DNA of 64,000 bases from Ligilactobacillus agilis DSM 20509 (GCF_001436215.1 NZ_AYYP01000010.1:1-64000), one strand, 5' to 3'; shown: positions 18,122 through 26,488, numbered from the stretch's first letter. A program made the numbers and translations. Notes: generated by a model from the letters alone, not told the origin.

Positions 18122-18403
18122 ATGAGAGAAAAAAAGATTGAACAGCAACTGGTAAAAGAAGTGAAAGATATAGGTGGTATTGCACTTAAAATTGCATCAC
18201 CAGGTTTTGATGGAATGCCAGACAGATTGATTCTTTTACCTAATAGAAAGCTAGCTTTTGTAGAGGTTAAAGCACCTGGTAAAACCTTAAGACCCCTACA
18301 AGAAAAGCGAAAAAGACAGTTAGAGGCACTTGGTTTTTTGGTATTCTGCCTGGACCATATAGATCAGATTGGAGGGATACTTCATGAAATACAAGCCTCA
18401 TGA
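18122..18403 (+). CDS. VRR-NUC domain nuclease
   Basis: A 93-residue stand-alone VRR-NUC protein (PD-(D/E)xK fold): EKKIEQQLVKEVKDIGG, then FDGMPDRLILLPNRKLAFVEVKAPGK with the catalytic D, E-x-K, and a Gln-rich helix. Family members act as structure-specific nucleases and accompany the SNF2-like helicase in many phages. GGAGG precedes ATG 18122, and the end overlaps the helicase gene by 20 bases. Confidence 0.88.
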   Translation: MREKKIEQQLVKEVKDIGGIALKIASPGFDGMPDRLILLPNRKLAFVEVKAPGKTLRPLQEKRKRQLEALGFLVFCLDHIDQIGGILHEIQAS

Positions 18404-19733
18404 GTATCAGGTTTATGCCACTGAGTATATCCTCAATCATCCTATAGCAGCAGTGCTCTTAGATATGGGTTTAGGTAAAAGTGTCATAACTTTAACTGCC
18501 ATCTTTGATTTAACACTGGACAGTTTTCTTGTTCGTAAGGTTCTGGTTATTGCACCGCTAAGAGTTGCCAGAGATACATGGCCTGCAGAGATTGAAAAGT
18601 GGGATCACTTAAAGGGTCTTAAATATACTTTAGCAGTTGGCTCTGAAGTAAAGAGAAAAACTGCCTTTATGGAAAGAGCACAAGTTTACATCATCAATCG
18701 AGAAAATGTAGAATGGCTCATTACAAGAAGTGGAATTCCTTTTGACTTTGATATGGTGGTAATTGATGAGTTGTCTTCTTTTAAATCTCATCAAGCTAAG
18801 AGATTTAAAAGCTTAATGAGAGTTAGACCCAAGGTAAAAAGGATAGTAGGACTTACTGGAACCCCATCCTCCAACGGATTAATGGATTTGTGGGCACAGT
18901 ATCGCTTATTAGATATGGGACAACGATTAGGTAGGTTTATTGGTAGGTATCGGGAGGATTACTTTGTACCAGATAAGCGTAATCAGCAAGTGATCTTCTC
19001 CTACAAACCAAAACCAGGAGCAGAAGAAGAAATTTATAAGCTTATATCTGATATAACTATTAGCATGAAAGGGACAGATTACCTGAAGTTGCCGGACTTA
19101 GTTATAAACGAAGTGCCTGTAAAGCTTTCTGAAAAAGAAATGAAAACCCTCGATACGATGAAGCGGGATTTAATTGCAAATGTTAAAGGTGAAGAAGTAA
19201 CTGCAGCAAATGCAGCAGCTCTTTCAGGAAAGCTCCTGCAGATGGCAAATGGAGCAGTTTATGATGATCATGGCACAGTCCTTTATATACATGACCGTAA
19301 GCTGGATGCACTGGAAGACTTAATCGAAGCTGCTAATGGCAAGCCAGTTCTAATTTCTTATTGGTTTAAGCATGATTTGTCACGAATACAAAAGCGTTTT
19401 GAGGTTGAGGTGTTATCCACTAGCGATTCTATTAAGAGGTGGAATGATGGAGAAATCTCTATTGCAGCTATCCATCCAGCATCAGCAGGCCATGGACTGA
19501 ACTTGCAAGCTGGAGGTTCAACTCTTGTATGGTTTGGTCTAACTTGGAGCCTAGAGCTTTATCAGCAAACCAACGCCCGTCTTTGGCGGCAAGGACAAAA
19601 AGAAACGGTAGTGATTCATCACTTGATTTCCAAAGGCACCATTGATGAACGTGTAATGAAAGCCCTAAATGATAAAAACAATACTCAATCCGCACTGATA
19701 GATGCGGTTAAAGCCACACTAAAGGAGGTCTGA
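18384..19733 (+). CDS. SNF2-family DEAD/DEAH-box helicase
   Basis: A 449-residue helicase: Walker A LLDMGLGKSVITL, box II VIDELSSFK, motif III GLTGTPSSNG, and a C-terminal helicase domain with HPASAGHGLNLQ and QTNARLWRQGQ. The start ATG 18384 lies behind GGAGGGA, inside the VRR-NUC gene. The pair with VRR-NUC is conserved in many temperate phages of Firmicutes and presumably remodels replication intermediates. Confidence 0.9.
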   Translation: MKYKPHEYQVYATEYILNHPIAAVLLDMGLGKSVITLTAIFDLTLDSFLVRKVLVIAPLRVARDTWPAEIEKWDHLKGLKYTLAVGSEVKRKTAFMERAQVYIINRENVEWLITRSGIPFDFDMVVIDELSSFKSHQAKRFKSLMRVRPKVKRIVGLTGTPSSNGLMDLWAQYRLLDMGQRLGRFIGRYREDYFVPDKRNQQVIFSYKPKPGAEEEIYKLISDITISMKGTDYLKLPDLVINEVPVKLSEKEMKTLDTMKRDLIANVKGEEVTAANAAALSGKLLQMANGAVYDDHGTVLYIHDRKLDALEDLIEAANGKPVLISYWFKHDLSRIQKRFEVEVLSTSDSIKRWNDGEISIAAIHPASAGHGLNLQAGGSTLVWFGLTWSLELYQQTNARLWRQGQKETVVIHHLISKGTIDERVMKALNDKNNTQSALIDAVKATLKEV

Positions 19734-19737
19734 TAAA

Positions 19738-20196
19738 ATGAACATTGTCTGGCAATATTTAGATAAAAGAGCAGCGGCAATTAACGCCCTAAAAGATTAC
19801 AGCAGTATGAAGTACATCATAGAACATACCGATGAGGACATTGCAACCCTCAACGAAGAAATGAGTTCCCCAGCTTCCCCAGTTATCAATGGCATGCCAT
19901 CGACCCATGATCCAAAAGCTGGAGAGAAAAGGCTCATTGCCTGCATCAATGAAATTGATGTATTGAAAGAACGTTATCGTCAAGCACTGGAATACATGGA
20001 CTGGTTTCAACCGGCATGGGATGCTTTAACAGAAGATGAGCAGTATGTGTTAAAGGAGTTTTATTTGGATGATGAACAAAAGCAGATTGATGCAGTGTAT
20101 AACATTTGTGATCACTTTAATATTGAACGTTCTTCTGCATACAACAAAAAGAATCGAGCGCTTCAGCATCTTGCGCTACTACTCTATGGAAAGTAA
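19738..20196 (+). CDS. ArpU/DUF1492-like late transcription regulator
   Basis: A 152-residue protein with a coiled N-terminal half (residues 8-85) and a sigma region 4 type helix-turn-helix at the C-terminus (LTEDEQYVLKEFYLDDEQK, then VYNICDHFNIERSSAYNKKN). Proteins of this family end the early region and activate the late operon of phages in Gram-positive hosts. Its position, directly before HNH and terminase, supports the same role. AAGGAGG precedes the ATG. Confidence 0.72.
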   Translation: MNIVWQYLDKRAAAINALKDYSSMKYIIEHTDEDIATLNEEMSSPASPVINGMPSTHDPKAGEKRLIACINEIDVLKERYRQALEYMDWFQPAWDALTEDEQYVLKEFYLDDEQKQIDAVYNICDHFNIERSSAYNKKNRALQHLALLLYGK

Positions 20197-20215
20197 TGAG
20201 TAATATCATGGACGA

Positions 20216-20293
20216 TTTTATTAGAAATCCATAATACAATGGTATTGTGAAAAATTGTAGAGAGCCTTCGTGGAAATACCGCGGGGGCTTTTT
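20216..20293 (+). terminator. Early-region terminator and possible late promoter site
   Basis: A hairpin built from AGAGCC...GGGGCT (20262-20288) with a T-run ends the early region. Just upstream, ACAATGGTATTGT (about 20237-20249) is a small palindrome (ACAAT/ATTGT) that could bind the late regulator encoded next to it. The terminator is well supported; the regulatory reading is a guess. Confidence 0.55.
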
Positions 20294-20315
20294 GCATGTC
20301 CAAAGGAGGTACGAA

Positions 20316-20675
20316 ATGCCAAAGAAACCAAAACGACCATGTTCTTCTCCTGGTTGTCCGGAACTGACAGATGGACGTTTTTGTCCGGAGCATGCCAAAA
20401 AGGAAGCTTCTCGTTATGAAAAATATCAGAGAGATCCTGAAACGAGGAAGCGTTACGGTCGTGCATGGAAAAGAATACGTGACCGTTACATTACAGCCCA
20501 TCCACTATGTGAAGAGTGTAAAAGACAAGGAAAGCTGACACCAGCAACTGAAGTGCACCATATCCTTCCCTTGGCACGAGGTGGGACACACGATGAAAGC
20601 AACCTAATGGCTCTTTGTACTCCTTGTCACTCAGCTATCACAGCAAGAGATGGAGACCGTTGGGGAACCCGGTAG
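20316..20675 (+). CDS. HNH endonuclease of the packaging module
   Basis: A 119-residue HNH protein. Zinc cysteines lie in CSSPGCPELTDGRFCPEH and in CEECKRQGK/CTPCHSA, and the HNH core is EVHHILPLARGGTHDESNLMALC. Phages with this HNH gene beside terminase need it for efficient cleavage at cos ends together with the terminase, as shown for HK97-type phages. ATG 20316 is chosen because AAAGGAGGT stands in front; a longer frame would begin within the terminator. Confidence 0.9.
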   Translation: MPKKPKRPCSSPGCPELTDGRFCPEHAKKEASRYEKYQRDPETRKRYGRAWKRIRDRYITAHPLCEECKRQGKLTPATEVHHILPLARGGTHDESNLMALCTPCHSAITARDGDRWGTR

Positions 20676-20787
20676 GGGGAGTCATATCTCCACAGCTATT
20701 TAAATGTGCAACGGGCGTGGGGCTTCGTGCAAAAAGTCGCAGTTTCAAACGGGGTAATACCCCCTTAATAAGAAAAGAGGTGAGTTA
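20676..20787 (+). other. Candidate cos/packaging region
   Basis: This 112-base gap between HNH and the small terminase contains GC-rich sequence unlike its surroundings (ACGGGCGTGGGGCTTCGTGC near 20711-20730) and a palindrome GGGGTA-A-TACCCC (20751-20763). In HNH-terminase phages the cos site usually lies here. The cohesive-end positions cannot be read from the sequence. Confidence 0.45.
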
Positions 20788-21339
20788 ATGGCCAAAGATG
20801 GTACAAATCGAGGTGGTGCCCGTATTGGATCTGGCCAGAAAAAGAAAGCACTTATAGATAAAATTGCTGAGGGAAATCCCGGAAAAAGAAAACTGGAAGT
20901 TATTGAATTTAAAAATACCGCAGAACTTCAAGGGCAGGAGATGCCACAGCCAAGGGCTATGCTTTCAGCAGTACAAAAGGATGGTAAAACCTTAGTAGCT
21001 AGCGAAATTTATGAGCTTACGTGGAAATGGCTTGAGGAGCGAGGGTGTGCACATCTAGTTCTACCACAGCTATTAGAAAGATATGCCATGAGTGCTGCTA
21101 GGTGGATACAGTGTGAGGAAGCAATAAGTGAGTTTGGTTTTCTTGCTAAGCATCCAACTACTGGCAACGCTATCCAAAGTCCATACGTTTCCATGAGCCA
21201 TAATTTTATGAGTCAAACCAACAGACTCTGGATGGAAATATATCAGATTGTTCGTGAAAACTGTGCGACAGAGTATTCCGGTACAAATCCACAGGATGAT
21301 GTGATGGAACGACTGTTGACTGCCCGTAGAGGTAAATAA
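20788..21339 (+). CDS. terS: Terminase small subunit, P27 family
   Basis: A 183-residue protein starting with a basic glycine-rich segment (GGARIGSGQKKK) and the helix that follows (IAEGNPGKRKLEVIEF), typical of P27-type small terminases, which bind the packaging start and recruit the large subunit. GAGGTGAG precedes the ATG. Unusually for a compact packaging module, five kilobases with MetK, a methylase and the amidoligase cassette separate it from the large subunit. Confidence 0.88.
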   Translation: MAKDGTNRGGARIGSGQKKKALIDKIAEGNPGKRKLEVIEFKNTAELQGQEMPQPRAMLSAVQKDGKTLVASEIYELTWKWLEERGCAHLVLPQLLERYAMSAARWIQCEEAISEFGFLAKHPTTGNAIQSPYVSMSHNFMSQTNRLWMEIYQIVRENCATEYSGTNPQDDVMERLLTARRGK

Positions 21340-21356
21340 TAATAAGGAGATGTGAG

Positions 21357-22532
21357 ATGAGTAAGAGATATTTAACAGCAGAAAGTGTATGTGCAGGACA
21401 TCCTGATAAACTGTGCGATATTATTGCTGATAATATTTTGGATGAATGCTTTAGAAGAGATAAAGCGTCACGCGTAGCGTGTGAGGTTATGGCTACTAAA
21501 GGGAAAATTATCGTGGCGGGCGAGATCTCCTGCAGCGAGAAAATTGATATCAGATACATTGTCAGGAATGTATTAAAACAAGTGGGTTATAATCCTTTGA
21601 AATTTTTGATTTATGTATATGTACACAATCAAAGTCCTGATATTGCAGCTGGTGTAAATACTGCACTGGAAGCACGAAATGGTGTAAACGAACAATATGG
21701 TTCTGTCGGTGCCGGAGATCAAGGGACCATGTATGGGTATGCCACAATAGAAACTAGAGAAATGCTTCCCCTTCCCCTTGTCTTATCTCATCGAATTGTA
21801 AAGAGACTAGATGAGGCAAGGAAAGGTAAACTTATTAAAGGTATCCTTCCCGATGGAAAAGCACAGGTGACCATTGAGTATAATGATGATGTTCCAGTGA
21901 GAGTTAAGACCATTGTAGTGTCAGTTCAGCATGAAAAGAATAAAACTCAGGAAGAGTTAAAATCAGATATTCTAAATAATGTGTTATGGCAGTGTTTTGA
22001 GGATTTCCCTTTTGATGATGAAACAGAAATTCTTATTAATCCATCTGGACAGTTTGTATTAGGAGGACCTGCTGCAGATACAGGTTTAACTGGAAGAAAG
22101 ATCATGGTGGATACTTATGGTGGACTTGCATCACATGGTGGCGGAGCACTTTGTGGGAAAGATCCGACCAAAGTTGACCGAAGCGGAGCTTACATGGCTA
22201 GGTATATTGCTAAACATATTGTGTGGTGTGATTTGGCAGAGAAATGTGAAGTGGCTATTTCCTATGCCATTGGCAAGGCAAATCCTGTAGCTTTTTCTAT
22301 AAATACTTTTGGAACCGGAACAGTTCCTGATGAGATTTTAGCCCTTGCAGCTCAGGAGGTTTTTAACCTTAGACCAGCAGCAATTATTGAAAAGCTGCAT
22401 CTAAGAAATATCCTCTACTCGGATACAGCGGTTTACGGGCATTTTAACAGCTACCTGTTTCCTTGGGAGGATGTTAATAGATACAGCAAGTTAAGGGAGG
22501 TGGTGGAAAAGTATGCTAATAGAGAAGATTAA
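21357..22532 (+). CDS. metK: S-adenosylmethionine synthetase carried by the phage
   Basis: A 391-residue, full-length MetK. It shows GHPDKLCDIIADNILD, GAGDQGTMYGYA and GGGALCGKDPTKVDRSGAYM, the methionine/ATP-binding motifs with their metal and phosphate ligands. The enzyme makes SAM from ATP and methionine. Its stop overlaps the start of the downstream DNA methylase by 20 bases, so SAM maker and SAM user are translated together. It looks intact and is not a copy of a host gene in the window. Several phages of gut Clostridia carry this same pair. Confidence 0.93.
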   Translation: MSKRYLTAESVCAGHPDKLCDIIADNILDECFRRDKASRVACEVMATKGKIIVAGEISCSEKIDIRYIVRNVLKQVGYNPLKFLIYVYVHNQSPDIAAGVNTALEARNGVNEQYGSVGAGDQGTMYGYATIETREMLPLPLVLSHRIVKRLDEARKGKLIKGILPDGKAQVTIEYNDDVPVRVKTIVVSVQHEKNKTQEELKSDILNNVLWQCFEDFPFDDETEILINPSGQFVLGGPAADTGLTGRKIMVDTYGGLASHGGGALCGKDPTKVDRSGAYMARYIAKHIVWCDLAEKCEVAISYAIGKANPVAFSINTFGTGTVPDEILALAAQEVFNLRPAAIIEKLHLRNILYSDTAVYGHFNSYLFPWEDVNRYSKLREVVEKYANRED

Positions 22533-23757
22533 AACGGAGCTACTAATCCCTGCTGATTATAATCCTAGAAAGGACTTAAAGCCAGGAGATCCAGAATATG
22601 AGAAACTTAAACGCTCTCTTGAGGAGTTTGGATATGTCGAACCGGTTATTTGGAATAAGACCACAGGCAGAGTAGTTGGTGGCCATCAGCGGTTGAAAAT
22701 CCTACTGAACATGGGTATGGAAGAAGTGGATTGCGTAGTTGTTGAGATGAATGAGGAAAAGGAAAAAGCCCTCAATATTGCATTGAACAAAATAAATGGA
22801 GATTGGGATAGGGAGAAACTAGCACTTCTCATTACAGACTTAAATGCTGCAGACTTTGATGTATCGCTGACAGGCTTTGACCCCGGAGAACTAGATGATC
22901 TTTTCAAGGATACGTTGAAAGACAAAATAAGAGAAGATGATTTCGATGTGGACAGCGAGCTGAGTAAGCCCGCTGTTTCGCGTTTAGGAGATGTATGGAT
23001 ACTTGGTAAGCACAGACTGGTATGTGGAGACAGCACAAAAAAAGAAACATATAACATTTTAATGGAAGGAAAGGTCGCCAATCTGGTGGTAACTGATCCC
23101 CCATACAATGTCAACTATGAAGGAACCGCTGGGAAAATCAAAAATGATAATATGGCCAATGACGCATTTTATCAATTTTTATTAGATGCCTTTAAGAATA
23201 TCGAATCGGTATTGGCATCAGATGGAAGTATATATGTTTTCCATGCTGATACAGAAGGACTTAATTTTAGAAAAGCCTTTGTTGACGCAGGCTTTTATCT
23301 TTCCGGTACTTGTATTTGGAAGAAACAGTCATTGGTTCTTGGAAGATCCCCTTATCAGTGGCAGCATGAACCGGTGCTATTCGGTTGGAAAAAGAAGGGG
23401 AAGCATCTCTGGTATTCAGACCGTAAGCAATCAACCATTTGGGAATTTGATAAGCCGAAAAAGAATGCAGATCATCCGACTATGAAGCCCATTGCTTTAA
23501 TTGCCTACCCCATTATGAATTCTAGCCTTACTAATAGTATCGTACTTGATCCTTTTGGAGGTTCTGGCTCGACGCTGATTGCCTGTGAACAGACCGATAG
23601 AATTTGCTATACCATCGAGCTGGATGAAAAGTACTGCGATGTTATTGTGAAGCGTTACATCGAGCAGGTTGGAACAGATAAAGAGGTATATGTCATTCGA
23701 GAAAAAGAGAAGATTCCATTTAATGTGGCAGCCACATCTTCTGATGAATTAGATTGA
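22513..23757 (+). CDS. ParB-like nuclease domain fused to DNA methyltransferase
   Basis: A 414-residue protein. The first 100 residues are a ParB/Srx-like domain (YNPRKDLKPGDPEYEKLKR, then VGGHQRLKIL). The methylase part has catalytic DPPYNVNY followed later by FGGSGST (motif IV before motif I, the beta class), suggesting N6-adenine or N4-cytosine methylation. It probably modifies phage DNA against host restriction or marks packaging. The enzyme is different in class and order from the two methylases of the left cargo. Confidence 0.88.
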   Translation: MLIEKIKTELLIPADYNPRKDLKPGDPEYEKLKRSLEEFGYVEPVIWNKTTGRVVGGHQRLKILLNMGMEEVDCVVVEMNEEKEKALNIALNKINGDWDREKLALLITDLNAADFDVSLTGFDPGELDDLFKDTLKDKIREDDFDVDSELSKPAVSRLGDVWILGKHRLVCGDSTKKETYNILMEGKVANLVVTDPPYNVNYEGTAGKIKNDNMANDAFYQFLLDAFKNIESVLASDGSIYVFHADTEGLNFRKAFVDAGFYLSGTCIWKKQSLVLGRSPYQWQHEPVLFGWKKKGKHLWYSDRKQSTIWEFDKPKKNADHPTMKPIALIAYPIMNSSLTNSIVLDPFGGSGSTLIACEQTDRICYTIELDEKYCDVIVKRYIEQVGTDKEVYVIREKEKIPFNVAATSSDELD

Positions 23758-23760
23758 TAG

Positions 23761-23826
23761 AGCAAGTTTTAAATTCATTTTTGCACAGAAATAACTTGCT
23801 ATTGTGTAGCGTTAGAGTGATATATG
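23761..23826 (+). promoter_or_regulatory. Repeated promoter module, copy 1
   Basis: CTTGCTATT (23795-23803), eight variable bases, then TTAGAGTGATATATG (23812-23826). The same module recurs at 24844-24875 with identical spacing. TTGCTA and GATATA are 17 bases apart and could be -35/-10 boxes. An inverted repeat AGCAAGTT (23761-23768)/AACTTGCT (23793-23800) overlaps the -35 side and could be an operator or hairpin. Confidence 0.55.
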
Positions 23827-23857
23827 GTACTACCAAATAAGAAAGGTGGTATGTAGG

Positions 23858-24550
23858 ATGAAAATTGAATTTAATCGTACTGGTGGTGAGAGAAAGGCCC
23901 TCGTTACTGCGATTGGAGAAGTACTAGGTGAAAAGCCTGAATACAAAGGCGCACCAACATTTATTTATCAAATAGGCAGATTTGAAGTGGATAAGGAAGG
24001 TGCTCTTATTTTTGATGAGGGTGTTGTGGGCGAAAAAGCGGTCAAACTGCTTGATGAACTTAATAGTCGAGGATTTACTTATGTGAAACCAGAAGGCCTG
24101 GAACAGGGGCTTACAGATAATACAGATTTGTTGGTAATTGAAATACCTAAGGAAAACTTCACCGACATTGCCTTAAGTAACTTGGAAAAGATTCTGGAAA
24201 GCAAAGGAGATCTCATTAAAAAAGCACTTGGAGTAGAGGAATTACCTATTGAGCAAACAGAGGAAACTCTACGATTCCCTTGGTTTTCCTTTGATGAAGA
24301 TGCTGAGAAAGTTAAAGCTTACACGCATTTCATTACAGCCCTTTGTGATATGGCAAAAAAACAGAAGAGAATCACTGCCACAGCTAAGGAAGTGGATAAT
24401 GAAAAGTATGCCTTTCGTTGTTTTCTGTTAAGGTTAGGATTTATCGGTGAAGAATACAAGGCCGCAAGAAAGATACTCCTTTCCAAACTGAACGGAAGTT
24501 CTGCATTTAAAAGTGTAGTTGCTAAGCAGGAGGAGGTAGATGGAATTTGA
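23858..24550 (+). CDS. Phage protein with C-terminal module shared with the amidoligase
   Basis: A 230-residue protein sometimes labelled virulence-related in phages of Firmicutes; no function is known to me. The first 175 residues are alpha/beta with no catalytic motif that I recognise. The C-terminal 40 residues (from about 179) carry NEKYAFR, then LGFIGEEYKAARK, nearly the same pattern as the C-terminus of the amidoligase encoded 370 bases downstream. ATG 23858 follows GAAAGGTGG. The upstream promoter module is also the same as that of the amidoligase gene. Confidence 0.65.
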   Translation: MKIEFNRTGGERKALVTAIGEVLGEKPEYKGAPTFIYQIGRFEVDKEGALIFDEGVVGEKAVKLLDELNSRGFTYVKPEGLEQGLTDNTDLLVIEIPKENFTDIALSNLEKILESKGDLIKKALGVEELPIEQTEETLRFPWFSFDEDAEKVKAYTHFITALCDMAKKQKRITATAKEVDNEKYAFRCFLLRLGFIGEEYKAARKILLSKLNGSSAFKSVVAKQEEVDGI

Positions 24551-24774
24551 AAACCATTAACCCTAATGTCTTAGAACAACTCAGAAGTATCTATAGGCCT
24601 GGAACACGAGTGGTTTTAGTAAAGATGAATGATCCCTATACCAAACTGGAACCTGGGACGAGAGGAACTGTCATTAGTGTAGATGATATTGGAACCATCC
24701 ATGTGAATTGGGACTCTGGAAGCTCATTAGGTATTGTATATGGCGAGGATTCCTGCAGAAGGATTGAAGAATAA
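24547..24774 (+). CDS. DUF4314 family small protein
   Basis: A 75-residue protein with an SH3-like beta barrel pattern (PGTRVVLVKMND, LEPGTRGTVISVDDIG, IHVNWDSGSSLG), typical of DUF4314 proteins in phages and mobile elements. It starts at TTG and overlaps the preceding gene by four bases. The function is unknown. Confidence 0.75.
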   Translation: MKTINPNVLEQLRSIYRPGTRVVLVKMNDPYTKLEPGTRGTVISVDDIGTIHVNWDSGSSLGIVYGEDSCRRIEE

Positions 24775-24843
24775 AGCACACGTTTTATCCTGAAAAAGTA
24801 AAGAAAAACTGTGTAAATTATGCTCCTTATATCGAATAATTGT

Positions 24844-24875
24844 CTTGCTATTTAACCCTTTTAGAGTGATATATG
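24844..24875 (+). promoter_or_regulatory. Repeated promoter module, copy 2
   Basis: CTTGCTATT (24844-24852), eight bases, TTAGAGTGATATATG (24861-24875), matching copy 1 at 23795. It precedes the amidoligase gene by 45 bases. Identity of two separated segments at fixed spacing argues for a recognised promoter or operator rather than chance. Confidence 0.6.
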
Positions 24876-24919
24876 TACATGCCAAAAGGATAAACACACT
24901 TTAAAAGGAGTGAGGTACG

Positions 24920-25819
24920 ATGTTAAGTGCAAAATTCGGAATCGAGATTGAATTTACAGGGATTACAAGGGAAAGGGCAGCCAGAGTTGCTGCAGAGTTT
25001 TTGCAAGGCACTTATAGTGAAGGCGGGACTTACTACGACACTAAGAAGGTAAAAACTCCAGATGGTAGAGTTTGGAGATTTATGTATGATGGGAGCATTC
25101 ACTGTCAAAGAAAAGAAGGTAGAAGAAAAGTAGCTGCAGGTAGAGATTATAGCGTTGAGCTAGTTAGCCCAATCCTAACTTACCGGGAGGACATTGAAAC
25201 TTTGCAGGAGCTAGTAAGAAAGCTTCGCAAAGCTGGAGCCTTTACAAATACATCTTGCGGCATTCACATTCATCTAGACGGTGCTGAACATACCCCAAGA
25301 AGTATTCGAAACTTTATAAATATCATTGCAAGTAAAAACGATCTTTTTTATAAAGCACTACAGATTGCGCCAGAGCGAATGCGCTACTGCAAGAAGATGG
25401 ATAGCATTTTAGTTGAGAAGATGAACCACAAAAAGCCAACAACCATGAGACAGATTGAGGACATTTGGTATGAAGGCTACAGCGAAAGCAGGGGTACACA
25501 TTATCACAATAGTAGATACCATTTCCTTAATCTACATAGCTTTTTTACTGGGAATCATACGGTTGAGCTAAGAGGCTTTAACAGCGAGCTGCACGCAGGC
25601 AAGGTAAGAAGCTATATTGTTCTTGCCTTAGCTTTAAACAACCAAGCTTTAACACAAAAATTTGCCTCTGCGAAGAAGCCTCAAGTAGAAAATGAAAAGT
25701 TTGCCATGAGAACCTACCTAAACCGTATTGGTTTTATAGGAGAAGAGTTCAAAAACTGCAGAGAGCATTTAACAGCAGCGCTTTCAGGTTATGCAGCTTG
25801 GCGGTTTCGGGCGGCTTGA
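24920..25819 (+). CDS. Amidoligase family enzyme
   Basis: A 299-residue ATP-dependent carboxylate-amine ligase of the amidoligase family: FGIEIEFTGITRERA at the start (metal-binding E-x-E), YSVELVSPIL, and NTSCGIHIHLD (residues near 115). Members are predicted to form amide or peptide links on proteins, peptides or nucleotides. The C-terminal 42 residues (from about 256) form a separate module, NEKFAMR then IGFIGEEFKNCRE, shared with the gene at 23858. A gamma-glutamylcyclotransferase follows, a pairing known from comparative genomics of amidoligases; the substrate is unknown. Confidence 0.85.
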   Translation: MLSAKFGIEIEFTGITRERAARVAAEFLQGTYSEGGTYYDTKKVKTPDGRVWRFMYDGSIHCQRKEGRRKVAAGRDYSVELVSPILTYREDIETLQELVRKLRKAGAFTNTSCGIHIHLDGAEHTPRSIRNFINIIASKNDLFYKALQIAPERMRYCKKMDSILVEKMNHKKPTTMRQIEDIWYEGYSESRGTHYHNSRYHFLNLHSFFTGNHTVELRGFNSELHAGKVRSYIVLALALNNQALTQKFASAKKPQVENEKFAMRTYLNRIGFIGEEFKNCREHLTAALSGYAAWRFRAA

Positions 25820-25856
25820 GCTGCCCTAAGGCCCTAAACTAGGAAGGAGGAAAGCA

Positions 25857-26318
25857 ATGAGTAACAAACTATATCTTGCCTATGGTTCTAATCTTAATCT
25901 GGAGCAAATGGCAAACAGATGCCCCACAGCCAAGGTAGTTGGGGCAAGTATAATAAAAGGTTATCGGCTGCTTTTTAGAGGATCACACGCGGGAGCAGTG
26001 GCAACCATAGAGCCTTTCAAAGGCGAAAGTGTTCCAGTGTTAGTCTGGGATATCACACCGGCAGATGAAGCGGCTCTTGACCGCTATGAAGGATGGCCAT
26101 TTTTATATCGTAAAGAAACCATTAAAGTGAGATTGAATGGTAAAACTGTTCAGGCTATGGTCTACATCATGAATGAAGGAAGGCCATTAGGCCAGCCAAG
26201 CTGTTATTATTACAGGACCATTCTAGACGGCTATAAAAGTGCAGGTTTTGATGTGGAGATTCTGCGTAAAGCGGTAGCGGATTCTTTTGAGGAGGATAAT
26301 GAATGTACCAAACCATAA
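25857..26318 (+). CDS. Gamma-glutamylcyclotransferase-like (GGCT/AIG2) protein
   Basis: A 153-residue GGCT-fold protein: LYLAYGSNLNLEQMANRCP (the substrate-loop YGSNL), then AALDRYEGWPFLYRK with the catalytic acid region, and an AMVYIMNEG strand. The family releases pyroglutamate from gamma-glutamyl amides. Beside the amidoligase it may trim or reverse gamma-glutamyl-type adducts. AGGAGG precedes ATG 25857. Confidence 0.88.
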   Translation: MSNKLYLAYGSNLNLEQMANRCPTAKVVGASIIKGYRLLFRGSHAGAVATIEPFKGESVPVLVWDITPADEAALDRYEGWPFLYRKETIKVRLNGKTVQAMVYIMNEGRPLGQPSCYYYRTILDGYKSAGFDVEILRKAVADSFEEDNECTKP

Positions 26319-26488
26319 AAAAACAAATACTTGCCATTCGAGATTCAGGTGAAACAAATATGTTTGATATCCCGATTGTGACTAGCATTGCTTTAAAAGA
26401 AGGCTATAATGAGCTAGTAGATTACCTTGAAAAGAATAAAGAAGCGTATGTCCATTTTATTCTGACAGGGGAAGAAAAAACAAAATAA
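26303..26488 (+). CDS. DUF5049 family small protein
   Basis: A 61-residue protein (KKQILAIRDSGETNMFDI, then ALKEGYNELVDYLEKNKEAY) that overlaps the GGCT gene by 16 bases. DUF5049 proteins are phage-borne and usually follow the amidoligase/GGCT pair in such phages. Its tight coupling suggests a role with the cassette, perhaps as an adaptor or substrate; this is inference. Confidence 0.75.
   Translation: MYQTIKKQILAIRDSGETNMFDIPIVTSIALKEGYNELVDYLEKNKEAYVHFILTGEEKTK

Noticed and set aside
20117-20501. Overlapping reverse frames of 81-105 codons
   Set aside because: They are antisense to the late regulator and the HNH gene and lie across a terminator; no ribosome sites.
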